In this document: piece by piece, positions 34,675 to 46,129 of the stretch
Position numbering within the stretch: position 1 is the stretch's first letter
Layout: each line of letters opens with the position of its first letter
DNA from: Hirsutella rhossiliensis
Taxonomy: Eukaryota > Ascomycota > Sordariomycetes > Hypocreales > Ophiocordycipitaceae
Direction of reading: 5' to 3'
Assembly (NCBI RefSeq): GCF_020360975.1
Contig: NW_025408670.1
Location: forward strand, 6,262,001 to 6,326,000
Length of the DNA: 64,000 nucleotides
The notes under the pieces: generated by a model
The model's input: the letters and a program-made list of their open reading frames with translations, nothing else
The model's database searches: none
What the model was told of the DNA's origin: nothing
Translations under genes and position numbers: made by a program

Positions 34675-35550
34675 TGCTCTGGAGCCGAGAGAGATGGAGG
34701 AGGGGGGGTGTGCCGCCTGTTGGCCAGGACAAGCTTTTTCTCTCGTGTCGTGGCCGCTAAGCTGCTCGAGGGTGCTGGCGCGCAAGGGAATGTGCTTACC
34801 ATGCGCCACAGGTCGTGTGCAAACGGCGGAACCCGACAGCTGCAAAAGAAAGGGCCGTCGTCGTTGGACAGGATGGGAGGAGAAGAAGAAAAGGCGCAAC
34901 GTCGAAGATTGCGGGCCCCCCCAAGGTTCGCGTGCCGTTGCCTGCCTGCCTGCCTTGCCTGCCTGTTCTGCTGCGTTATTGCTGCGTTGCTGCTGCGTTG
35001 CTGCTTCGCCGTGCTGCTGCGCCGTGCTGGGGGGATCAAGGACGATCGAGGAACAAAGAGAAAAGAATAGACGAGGGGGTTGCAAGGTTAAATTAAGCAC
35101 GCGACCCGAGGCCGGTCGGCAGATTTTATAGCGAGGCGACTGTCTGCCTGCCTGCCTGCTTGCCTGCCTGCCAGCCTGCCTGTTGCGCCGAAACAGTGCA
35201 CGCGCACCATTCTCGGAAAACAGCGACCGTGACGCCTTCCTCCCCTTGGCTCGAAGATGGGAAGGCGCAACGTGCCATGCTTTCCACGACCAACGAGCCG
35301 GCTAATTTACGAGGGGCCCGCGGGAGGGAGCACAAGCAAAAGGCCAAAGTTGTGCATAACCGTCCTGCCAATGTCCTTTTCGACAACTCTATACAGTAGC
35401 CTTTTCGCATTGCTTGGCAACCAACGGCTTGGAGAACCCACTCCCTTCTGCCTGCATGCTTCCCTCCATGTGCGTCGTGGCCATCTGCCTAAAAGCAGAG
35501 CGCGCTCCCTCCCTGCTTGCTTGTTGCCTTGTACCATGTGTCTAGACGCC

Positions 35551-35604
35551 GACCTACCTACCTAGGTACCTACCTACCTACCTACACAGTACCTACCTAT
35601 ATGT
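35551..35604. repeat. ACCT tetranucleotide array
   Basis: Interrupted array of acct/cctacc units containing cctaggtacc in its middle, followed by AT-rich sequence. Confidence 0.85.
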
Positions 35605-36554
35605 ACAATCTCTTCTTACTATAAGTTACTCTCCGTCATGCTTGTATATGATGTACGTATATTATACTGGGGCCAAGAGTTTGTCTGCTGGCTGGCTGGC
35701 TTGGCACAATGCGTTTGAGTGTGTGTGCGTTTGGGTGGGAAGCGTGTATAACTAACCGAAAACATGGTTCCGGCACGCTCGAGCTGCTTCCTAGACACTA
35801 ATACCGAAGCGTATATAGATTGGCACGCTCCATGGCAATTTAGACAACCTGACTAGCACATAAGCATGAATAATTAGTCACCGCGACAGGAACCCTCCCA
35901 AGATGGGCATACCCAGGCAGGGATCAATCGCCTCGTTTCCGCCCTCGTCGCAACGCCATGGCTTCATGTGGGAGAGCCGCTTCGGCCGGCCCACCGTGCG
36001 CCGCGGCCGCCGTGTGGCATCGACAGTCTTTGCTCCAGTGCTGCTTGCGCATGCGGTGTGTCAGTCCGCGTTACATGGGCACGTCTGCGACAGCATGCCA
36101 AGGCAATGAGGCATCGACAAGACACCCTATAAGCTTATTTCAACTCGAGCCAACCGTCTTGTTGTCTGCGCACAGCCGCCCGTCCTCGCACCAGAGATGG
36201 CGCTCATCTGGATTCTGGGCGCTCCCGCTCCCCACATGATTGCACGCAGGCCGTCGCTGTCCATTGTCTGTAATGCACGAGCGCCCTTTGAGCAATGCTT
36301 TGGATTACACCCGGCCCAGGTATCCACTGCATATCGCGAAACCTGTTATCTACTATTCGCGTGCGCAACGGGTGCGTTTTACAGGTCCAGATGAATCCAC
36401 ACGGAGTACATGTCCATGATTATATCTGCGTGTTTTATAAGCGTCGCCCTCCATGTTTAACCACTTTATATAGATATATACATTACTACCTAAGGTATCT
36501 AGGTATACTTATACATGTATACTTGGGTACTTATATATATATACACATATATAT

Positions 36555-36591
36555 ATAGGTAGGTAGGTAGGTATATAGATAGGTAGGTACG
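36555..36591. repeat. TAGG tetranucleotide array with flanking AT repeats
   Basis: Array of taggtagg units preceded by alternating TA (about 36530-36555). It is the complement of the ACCT array 1 kb to the left, so the two form inverted arrays. Confidence 0.85.
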
Positions 36592-39500
36592 TACCTGTAT
36601 ATTCATACCTTATCCAATGGGACTAATGTACGTACTTGGAGTTGCCTATCGCATTTATGCATCGATAGAGTTGACACAGCGCGCACGGCACTTCACCTCT
36701 GCCGGATTTCGGCATTGTCTTCTGCAACCAAGCAAACACCCCCCCACACCCACTCCAGCCAGCACAAAGGGGAAACGAAGAGGAAGGAAGAGAAGAACAA
36801 GTCGAGACAGTCAGTCATCAGGGTTCAGCTGTCGCGCCCCAGCCCCCAAGTACACGGAGGGCGCTGCTAGCCCTTTCAATAGTGGCGCCCCCACCGCCGC
36901 CTCACACGTATGTATTCCCCTGTGCACACTATGACAAGACAGAGTCGTCGTAAAAGACGACGGTCCAGCACGCGCGCTAACGACGCCTTGTCGCGGCGCA
37001 AGAGTGCCGTGGTTGCCGGACGAGTCTGCGGCTGCTGTTGGAGAACGGTGTTGATTTTGTAGTTGTTGTTGCTGTCATGGTCGTCATCGTCGTCGTCGTT
37101 ACACGATGGTGCCACTTGAGTTTCGTGTCATGGAATGGAAGTTTTCCATCAAGAGCCCGTCAACTCTTCCAGGCCCCGCCGGACTCCTGTTGACTGTACG
37201 AATACGTGGATGGATAATACTGTACACATGAGCAGCCTGATGTCCGCCCATGACGTTTGGCTGACTGCCCCTACGCGGGCTCCTACTCCGTGCATCTGTC
37301 TAGACGGGCAGTGCAGCCATGTACGAATGGATACATGTGAATGCAAGGCCAAGCACGCACACACAAAAATGTACATATGCGTCAAACTCATGCGCCTTTC
37401 CTTTGCCCTGGTCGTGCATAATAGCTGTCCATGCATAGACCCAGACGGGGCCCCCGTCCTATCACCATCGAGACCGGCCGGGTGAAAGGTATTAGACTTT
37501 ACCTTAAGATCATCTCAGCACATGTTTAAAGCCGTGCGTGCGTGCGTATGCAAGTGTCCATGTGCATGCCACCAGCCAGCGCCACGCAAACTCGTCCAAG
37601 GGCCGTCGTCGTTGTTTGGGCCGGCCAGTCTTTGTGTTTCCGCGCGGCTTGGACCAGGCCACTCTTGCATGCATCATGGCATTCTGCCCACGCGGAATCT
37701 CCGGGCTTGTATCTTGTAAGCATGTACGGATATGCATCGTATGCATCGTATGGTAGGCAGGTGGTCGGTTGGTACCCGTACCCGTACACCTACACCGAGG
37801 AACAACAAAAGGCCCTCTGTGAACTGCTCGCCTGCATTCGGCGCAGCACAATGAAAAGGTCACGGCGCCTCCTCGTCCCTGCTGCTGCTCGCCCTCGGGC
37901 TTCCGTCGGGGTGCACCCGTGGGAGGGAGCTCCTGTGCCGGTCAGCCGGGTGCTGCCAATGGCTTGCTGGGCTGTCTCGGCTTTTGGCATCCCTTTGGCT
38001 CTGGGACGGCACTCTGCGTCACCGCCAGCCGCCATGTTTCTTGAAAAGCTGCAGCTGCATCGACTCGAGGGAACACGTAAGCTGCCTCGAGCCAGCTGCC
38101 TCGAGCCAGCTGCTGCTACCCAGGCCGTCTCAGGGCGCCTTGGGACTATTTAGGCTTTTCCACGTCTGTCTCACTCACGGGCGAGCCACGGTCGACGCGC
38201 ACGCAGGCGACAACAAACATTTCCTGTTCCGTCTCTCGGCTTCGAAGAATCACATCAGTTACGGTACTGTACTCGTCTCGAAGAGAATACGTACTGTATG
38301 CCAAAGTAGCGTTGGCGGCGCGCACCGACATGGGCCCAGGCTGTACTGTGTGTTATCCATCTTGTCCATTTTCTCCTCTTGTCTTGCCACTTTCCACTCC
38401 TCCCCTAATTACTGTACTCGTCGGGCCGGACAGAGAGCAAAGACAGAGAGCAATGGCAGCTACCATGGCAGCGCTCGTGCGCCCGCTCCATCCCGTCCGT
38501 CGCTCGCGCTTATTGCCGCAAAAAGGTCCGAGAGTAGGACGGTTCTTGAAAGGCTGAAACAAGAACCCCCGATTAGCTTTTTCCTTTCTTTTTTCCCGCC
38601 GCGGGAGATGCCGTGTGACTTGTAAGGGGGGCTGATGGCCGCAAAGACTCGTGCTCGCCGTCTTCATTCCGGGGCGTGTCGGGAGGGTCGAGAGGGTCGG
38701 GATCCATCCGTGTACAGTACAGGAGTGGTGAATTGCCAGCGACGCATCTGCCAGCAACGAGCAAACCAGACCTACCATGCTCTTGTAGATGCTTGGCTTG
38801 TCGAACCGGCTGGGCCATGGTCAAGGCAGTCAATACCCGGTGTACCAGCCAGAAGCTGGTGTGCTCCTCTACAGCCGAACAGGCGCGGATGGATGGGACA
38901 GGGTGGGGAAAGCAAACTCAAAAGCCACACTGCAATGCAGCAGGACTGACGCAGGCGCTATCGGCGGCGGCCTTTGAGGCGGCGGATGACGTGACGTTGA
39001 TCGTCGGCATCGAGGTCCTGTGGCAACGCCCTACAGAACAACAGGTGCAAGTGGACGGACATGCCAGTACAAAGCGTGTACAAAGCATGCACGAAGCAAG
39101 TTGTGTGATATGTACAATGTGCACCCGACCGAGTCTCTCCCACTCTGTGTGTGTGTGTGTGTTTTGTATGACCATGCAGCAGCCCGGGGGGGGGGGGGCC
39201 CTCGAGGCGCCCTCTCCATCCGTCTCTCGGGTATCCTCCGTGTGAGGCGCGCCGGCACTCGTCCTTGGCCAATGACGACACGCCCAGCACCAAAGCCCCT
39301 CCCCCCCCGGTGCCAGGCGCCATGATGACGTCTGACGATCATGCCGAGCCGGCTCCGACGGCTCCTGTTTCTTGACGCACCCGCCTTCCACGACGATGCT
39401 TGTCGTCGACGTTTGATGAACAGAGAGAGTGTGTGCTTGCGGTCCGCGAACAGCGGAAACGGTGACGGGCATCCGTAGCATAGGTCGGTATCCGTACATG

Positions 39501-39898
39501 GATAGCCTTTGTATACATGTACGGAGACTGCCGCTTCGACTGCCATGTACGGAGTACGGACCATGCTCCAAACGACACACCCTTGCAGCCTTGACTGATC
39601 GTACCTGTGCCAAGCCGACGATCCAGGGTCCCAACGCCTGGAACGAGAGCTTGGCTTTTCCCCAGCTTCCGGTCTGTCGTATTTTGCTTGCTTGCGCAGC
39701 GTCGATTCCGACACGTCGAGAGAGGACAGCAGATGCAGCCACCCACCACCGCCTTGATACTGGCAGGGCAGTGCAGCAATCCAGACCGCCAGCCTCGTGT
39801 GCGGCTTGCATGGGGCGTGGGTTCTCGCCAGGCAGCCAACGAGATGAGCGACCATGATCGACAGGCCGGGACCGACGAGGGCGGTCAGCCCAGCGGGC

Positions 39899-39945
39899 GT
39901 CGTCTTCCCGTCGTCTTCCCGTCGTCTTCCCGTCGCCTTCCCATC
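39899..39945. repeat. CGTCTTCC short tandem repeat
   Basis: Four copies of an 11-base unit (cgtcgtcttcc, the last diverged), followed by CGTCGTCGTCC and CCTCGTC variants. Pyrimidine-rich. Confidence 0.7.
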
Positions 39946-41867
39946 GTCGTCGTCCTCCTCCGCGTCTTCCCCTTCGTCCTCCCCCTCGTCACCTCCCTTT
40001 TCGCCCCCTCTTGGCCCCAGCGGTCATGGAGAAGACCAAGTGGAACAAGAAAGAAATAAAAGTAAGCACGGGGCTTTCCTCTTTCGTATCCGCCGGCTCG
40101 TTGGTTTCGATAGATTGGCGTAGGTGCAGCGACAGGGCAAGGGAAGAAGGAAAACGAGGGAGGGCGTGGGGGGATTGGCGGCCGAGGGCTGGGGGAGGGG
40201 TGATCCGAGCGAAACAGCTACGGCTAACTCGGCTGCTTTTGGGTTTTTTAAGCATACATTTAAGCGTTGCAAGCCACTGGCCTTGGCATGGAAGCCCATT
40301 CCTGCCTGTTCAGTGGCCGCCGACCTGGGCGGGGGGGGGGGTGTGCCTAGGCGCAGATACGCAGGGGTCCAACGCGCCCACAGCGCCTGGGCCCGTACCG
40401 GTCTACAGGGCACGCGGCGCGCTGTGGCAGTCTGGGTACAGGGCACTCGGTGCGCCGTGGCCGTTTTGGCGGGCGGCAGATACGTGAGCGTCTTTGTTGA
40501 TGCCCTCTCTCTCTGCAGAGAGGCATGCTTATCTCCATGGTGCATCAGGCTATGCATGTGGCCCATCCATCCATGGACCCAATACATGCGTCCGTCCCGT
40601 CCGAGCAAGACACAAAAGGCGTTTGCTTGGCGCTGTCGGGATGCCGTCGCAGCCGACTTGGCCGCAGGGGCCTCCCCTCGTCTCGACAGACTGTCTTGGT
40701 TGGCCCAAGACGGCCTGAGCTTATTCCCGGCCGCCGTCTGGTTGGTTGTTGTCGTTTGCTGCTGGACAGAACTCCGAGGAGACGGGCGAGGAGGCGGACG
40801 AGCAAGCTCATCCTAATCCTTTCGGCGTGCACCTCAACCCACCACACACTCACACTCCCCTCATCGGTGCATACAAAGGATCAAGCACGTAGGTATACCA
40901 AGCATTTGCATGTACAGTACAGGCAGGCAGACGGGACAGCTTTCCTCGAGAACCTGCCATGTTGACGATGGCTGCAAGCCGTCGTCGGTCGCCCAACAAC
41001 AACCATTGCAACTACAACCACCACACGAGTATTCTCCTTAGTACAGTAGGGAGCGTTTCCCTCGGCCCCCGTCGACAAAGCCGGCTAATCGAGACACATG
41101 GCCAGGGTGACCTGGCAATAGACGGGTAAAAGGTGATCGGGGCCGCTCCCATCCCACTTGCGCTGCAACCCGTCGGCCCCCGGGTTTCATGCCCGGCTAC
41201 AATCCGCGGATCGAGTCCGCCCCGACCGGTGCACGATTCACCGTCCCAAACCAGCTTCCTTAAAAGGACTGACAAGAAAGCACTCCATCTGCCGGTCCGG
41301 GGCTCGGCGGCTGAGTTCATGGCGTCACCGGGTCTGGACTTGGGTTGATGGATATGTACAAAAGAGGAGCAGTTAATTATAATTACGTCGGTACGCATAA
41401 TAGCAACGTACATATATGCCAACACAATCTACATGGCTGGAGCCAAGCCCAAAGCACCAGCGAGTCCGGGCGCGTGTCCGGGAGCCGACTGGCTCAGAAG
41501 ATGGGAGGGCCGAAATGGGCAGCAAACTAACATGTCGCGCATTGACAAGACCAGAAATAAAGTAAGAGAACAGCCCAAGTTAAAAGAGGGCGGGTATGGG
41601 GTTTGACACGCGAGACGTGGGGGTTTGGGGGCACTAGGATGGATGGATGGATGGGAGGGACACCCTGGACATGGAAGAGAGGAGGAGGGCCTTCTCCATT
41701 GGGTCTGGAGTTGACTCGTGAGCCAAAACAAAAATGGAAAGATTGATATAGAGGGGAAAGAGTGGGTTCGAGCAGCCGGCACTTGGTTGGAGGCCCGACT
41801 CAGCAAGGGAGGGGCGTCGATCGTGTTTCGTCTCGTCCCACGTAGAGGCAAAAGCGGGAGACACGAA

Positions 41868-41869
<2 letters not shown>

Positions 41870-41904
<35 letters not shown>

Positions 41905-41990
41905 AGAGAGAGTAAGAGAGAGTAAGAGAGTAAGAGTGAGAGAGAGTGTGTGTGAGAGAGAGAGAGAGAGAGACAGAGAGAGAGAGAGAG
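41870..41990. repeat. GA microsatellite
   Basis: About 120 bases of (ga)n interrupted by taa and gtgtgt, purine-rich on the plus strand. A frame on the other strand reads as Ser/Leu repeats and is not a gene. Confidence 0.95.
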
Positions 41991-44789
41991 CAGGGCTTGG
42001 CTGGCGTGAGTAAGGGGCTCAGAGTGACAACGCTTCACGCCAACACAATCCGTCACTGCAGAGTGTGAAACCAGACGTGTATGGATGGATACCAACTTCA
42101 GCCCGCTAACTATTCAACTTCCCGGTTTGTCCATCTGTTCTTGCTCGGCCGGCCTGCCAAACGGTACAAACACTAGCTGCAACGATGATGAGCCACGTCT
42201 CAAAACCAGCTGGTCGCGTCGACGGCAATCAGCCAACGTACAGATGACGGTATAACAAAAGCAAGTATGTGCGAGCTGGCTCTGAGCTTCCAGCCGGACA
42301 AGGCAGTGAATTCTTCCATTCCGACTTTGAATGAATGCGTGGCATGTGTAGCCGCCTCTTCGATTCCTGCCGTGATGGGCTCGCCTCGATCCGTCCAAGC
42401 ATTTTCGCCGCGCCGCAACACGGCACCCTCTCACACGCGCCGCGGGGGCCGTTGCAGGACGCGAGGCTCTGCTCGGTGCTCACGGCACAATCCCATCCGT
42501 GGCGCGCAGCAAAGAGGCCGTGTCCGCAGTGCATGTGCATGATGCGTGCGAAATGCCATCGCTTTTGGAGCCCGTCTGTGTCGTCCCGACTGTGACACCC
42601 CCCCAAGCTATCCATTTTCGTCGCTCAATGTCACCTGTTGGATGGAACAGACAGTGATCCTTGTTCCGGTCCCAGGTCAATACGCTCCATGTCCAAGCCA
42701 CCGTCCGTCCGGACGCCTCCCTCGGCCGCCGACACTGCGTCGGTTTGCATAAACCATTCATCACACGGGACGGTCTCGGATCTACTGTAACTGAAAACAA
42801 ACTTTCCCTCTCTGTAACAACAGCAGAACTGCTTCACCAGGCCCTGCCAAGGCCGCCCGCCGTCTAATGCCATGCAAGGTGTGCTCCAGGCGCCACACCG
42901 AGCCCCCTTTGGATCGGGCTTTATTGGATGAGACAAGGGCATAGAAACAAGAAACATCGGCAATTGACCGAGTCATGCCGCAGCCGCGTAACACGGTCAC
43001 TTATTTTTACTTTTTCTGACCCGCGCTGGCGACAGGACAAGATGAAGATGACGGGAAAGGGATGACGAAAAGAAGGATGGAAAGAGAAAAGCTTACTTTG
43101 TATCCGTACCTACGACAACGTTCCACAAGATGAGAGGATACATCCAACCAAGGCGGCTTGGGGGTGGAAAAGGGGGGGGAAGCATCAACCAGGCGGAGGA
43201 AAACGAGAGCGGGCGACGAGGCCTGCGGGGGAAGAAGGAAGCCAAGCAGGGAAAGAAATAGAACAAAACGGACATAAATACAAGACCGCCATTGTTCGCA
43301 TTCACCCGTCCATGGCGGAGATTTTCCGGAGCCAGCCAGCCGGCCGGCCAGCCATCCATCCCTCCATCCATCATACGACAAGTGGCGCAGATGGAGCAAA
43401 GGGGAGGGGGCATGAAGGGATCCGGAGGATTGCCGAGGCCCAGCTGAATAAAGATTACTACATAGGCATAGGTTGACGGGTGTCCTTGTTCCTCAGCTTC
43501 ATGCCGCCGTCAACTGTATATGCGAATACGAATGGGCATTCACGCACAAGCAACTGTCCAGTGTAGCAAAGCACAAGTTATGAGTGCCCGTCCGTCTACC
43601 CACACATGTACGTGCTCTCCACGGATGCCTCGTCGTAGCCCATTGCCCATCCGTACATGCCAAGGGCCCGAGCAAGAAGCTCAGTGTTTAGGCTCGGCAA
43701 CGCTCCGACTCCGGGCCCCGACGCCATGATGCAATGCGCGTCTTCTGCCCTGCAACGGTGCGGGAAATAAAACTCCAAAGCAGGGCGCTCGTCCACTCCA
43801 TCCACATGTACTGTATGTATTACTCCTGTACAGTGACTTACACGCCCTGACACGAAGCACTCGACTGCATCCAGCGTTGCATTCGAGTCCAGGCAACCAA
43901 CTGCTCGGACAGATCGAGCAGGACGACGGCTGCTGGGTTGCGGCACGAAGCTTTGGACCGGGAAGATGTGGCCCCGTCCATCTGCTCCGGTCCATCTCTC
44001 CTCTCGACCACGCACTCGCCCTGGCCCATGTCTCCATGCACTCAATATAAACCCAGTCGTCGACCACGGTATGTACTCCGTCGAGGCGGTAATAAGCAAC
44101 CCAGAGGCGGCGATGGAGACGAGGGAGGGGTGCGCGTGCAGGTGCGAGGGCGAGGCGTATTGTGCATGCATGCATCCGCCGACACGCACGCCGAGCATGT
44201 ACGGATACAGAGGGCACAGTAGACAGGCAAAGCTGCTGCCGTGTATCCGTACCTCGTTCGATGTGTACGTTTGTGTGTGTGCGCGCTGATCCTCGCCCGC
44301 GTTTCTGTCTGACGGGAATGCTCGATGCGCCATGGATAAGTCGGCACGGGAGAGCCGGGCACTTTACAGCACCTTGTCCCCTTTTCTTTTTCTGCTCCCC
44401 TTCTTACTGTCTTGTCCCCTACAGACTCGAGCATTGTACATACAACGGTACTGTATGTATCCGTATCTAAACTTACCATTCAAGCTTTCCCGCACCCCCT
44501 TGCCTTCTCGTCACTCGCTTACGCCTCCCACCCCCCCTTCCCAAGAGAAGGCTTGATGATCTGCGGTCCGCAGCGTTTGGGCCGGGTTCTCTCTCTCTCG
44601 ACCAAACGTCAGGGTTTGTCGAGGGGAACCAGCTTCCTCGGTCTGGGACAATGGCGGTTTGCAGAGCATGGATGGTCGAAGAACAAGTCGGGGGAGGTTG
44701 CTGTTGCTGGTGCCCAGGCCGTGACGGCAAACCACTCTCACGCCCTTCTCGTACATGCCGTCTCGAATCGACCCCACGGCGAGCATGAG

Positions 44790-44870
44790 GTGTGTGTGTG
44801 TGTGTGTGTATGTGTGTGTGTGTAATTATGTGTGTGTGTGTGCGCGCGTGCGTGTGTGCATGTGCATGTG
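44790..44870. repeat. GT microsatellite
   Basis: About 80 bases of (gt)n with short interruptions, passing into gcgcgcgtgcgtgtgtgc. Potential Z-DNA-forming alternating purine-pyrimidine sequence, about 140 bases from the ADP-ribosylglycohydrolase stop. Confidence 0.95.
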
Positions 44871-45010
44871 GAGAGTACATATGCCAAGTGAAGAGCCCAT
44901 GCTGAATCAACGACTCAGGCAAGTCGCATAGGTAACAACGCGTTCATCTCCAAAGTATCCATTCACATCCGTATTTGGTTCGACGTCGAGAGGGCGCCCG
45001 CCTGCAACGA

Positions 45011-46129
45011 CTACGGCTCCTCGCCCCCTCGGCCACCCTCCCCTGTCGTCAGTGCCAGCGCAATCTCCCTAAACTCGCTGGCAAACTGCAGCTTCACCGC
45101 CCACTCGGCGGGCACGGCCTCGACGCCGTCCCTCGCCCCCAGCAAGCCCCCGGCCACGGCCGCGTTGGTGTCGGTGTCGCCGCCGATGCGGACCACGTCG
45201 ACGAGCACGTCGCGCAGGCTGCGCCCGTCCAGCACCGCCGCCACGGCCACGGCCAGCGTCTCGAGCACGTAGCCGGTGGCTCGGCCCTTCATCGCCGCCG
45301 GCGGGCCGTCGCGCGCCATGGCTGCCACCGACACCCGCCTGCCCAGCTTGACGGCGTCGAGGACGGGGCCGCCGCCGCCGCCGCCGCCGCCGCCGTTGTT
45401 GTTGTTGCTGTTGTTGTTGCTACTGTTGTTGCTGTTGTTGCTGTTGCCCTCGAGCCGCGCCGCCACGGCCTCCCCCGCTGCCACGGCGGCGTCGGCGGGC
45501 CTGCCGTCGACCAGCTCGGCCACCATGGCGTTGTAGACGGCGCACGAGACGGTGCAGCGGTCGTCGTCGTGCGTCACCCTGCTGATGCGCACGCTCTCGT
45601 CGACCAGCCTGTCGCGGTCCGGCTGGAAGAGCCCCGTAGCCAGGCACCGCATCAGGCTCCCGTTGCCCGCGCTGCCGCGTCCCGCCCCGGCGCGGTCCGG
45701 GTCGCGCGACCGGCGATAGCGCTCCAGCCCCTGCTGCGTCGCGAGCCCAATGTCCACCGGCCGGCTCGCGGGCGCGCGGCCGGGCCAGTCGTCGCCCTCC
45801 AGCCAGCGCACAAAGTGGTCGCCCGCCAGCCGCGCCACGTCGTCGCCCGGCCCGCGGTCCCGGTAGGCCAGCAGCACGCCGCGCGCCATGTCGCTGTCGT
45901 CGGTGGCGTGGCCGGCCGGCCAGCCAAAGGGCCCGCCGCCGACCATGTGGCCAATGGCGTCGGGCTGCCGCGACGCCATGGCCGCGTGGCTGGCAAATTC
46001 GAACGTCGCCCCGAGGCTGTCGCCGGCGTGCAGGCCCAGCAGGGCGCCCACGATGCGAGCCTGGCGCGGCGTCATGCCGTCGTAGCAAATTGCCCGTGAG
46101 GACGGCAAGGCCTGGTCCTGGTCTCCCAT
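45011..46129 (-). CDS. ADP-ribosylglycohydrolase family protein (DraG/ARH fold)
   Basis: Mg2+-dependent hydrolase fold that removes ADP-ribose from proteins or small molecules; the exact substrate is unknown. Single exon, 372 aa, ATG 46129. The metal-binding motifs of PF03747 are in order: GALLGLHAGDSLGATFE (28-44), GHATDDSDMARG (73-84), GNGSLMR (155-161), RVTHDDDRCTVSCAVY (184-199), and near the C-terminus RIGGDTDTNAAVAGGLLGA (314-332), which carries the Asp pair for the dinuclear metal site. All expected acidic ligands appear present, so it is probably active. Residues 229-254 are an Asn/Ser run followed by nine Gly, encoded by a trinucleotide tract (45368-45445) and inserted between conserved helices. 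The gene stands alone between large gene-free gaps. A bacterial origin is possible because DraG-like proteins are patchy in fungi, but codon use looks native. The 374-codon frame opposite it is a shadow. Confidence 0.88.
   Translation of the reverse strand: MGDQDQALPSSRAICYDGMTPRQARIVGALLGLHAGDSLGATFEFASHAAMASRQPDAIGHMVGGGPFGWPAGHATDDSDMARGVLLAYRDRGPGDDVARLAGDHFVRWLEGDDWPGRAPASRPVDIGLATQQGLERYRRSRDPDRAGAGRGSAGNGSLMRCLATGLFQPDRDRLVDESVRISRVTHDDDRCTVSCAVYNAMVAELVDGRPADAAVAAGEAVAARLEGNSNNSNNSSNNNSNNNNGGGGGGGGGPVLDAVKLGRRVSVAAMARDGPPAAMKGRATGYVLETLAVAVAAVLDGRSLRDVLVDVVRIGGDTDTNAAVAGGLLGARDGVEAVPAEWAVKLQFASEFREIALALTTGEGGRGGEEP
45368..45445 (-). repeat. Trinucleotide tract encoding poly-Asn/Ser and poly-Gly
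   Basis: (GTT/GCT)n followed by (GCC)n on the plus strand, within the coding sequence. It is in frame, so length changes in units of three would be tolerated. Confidence 0.9.

Larger units (their letters stand above)
33486..45010. other. 11.5 kb gene-free region upstream of PAC2
   Basis: No frame here shows a domain, a family signature or a convincing exon chain; the longest (38918-39811 minus, 297 codons) is Arg/Ser/Cys-rich without conservation. The region is rich in simple repeats: G-runs at 34571-34674, ACCT at 35551-35604, TAGG at 36555-36591, a CGTCTTCC repeat at 39899-39945, GA at 41870-41990 and GT at 44790-44870. It also has dispersed TACGGAGTAC-like motifs and AT-rich patches (about 35580-35680 and 36430-36610). 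It probably includes a long PAC2 leader and control region on its left side. Unrecognised non-coding transcripts or fast-evolving small genes cannot be excluded. Confidence 0.5.

Noticed and set aside
34390..35131. Overlapping frames of 170-240 codons on both strands
   Set aside because: Produced by the G-run tract and purine-rich flanks; poly-Gly/poly-Pro only.
38918..39811. 297-codon minus-strand frame in the gap upstream of PAC2
   Set aside because: No domain, spans microsatellite sequence, and other phases are equally open.
41634..42095. 153-codon minus-strand frame with Ser/Leu repeats resembling a membrane protein
   Set aside because: The hydrophobic run is just the translation of the GA/CT microsatellite.
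44975..46099. 374-codon plus-strand open frame
   Set aside because: Mirror of the ADP-ribosylglycohydrolase gene, with Val/Ala repeats produced by the opposite strand of its triplet tract.
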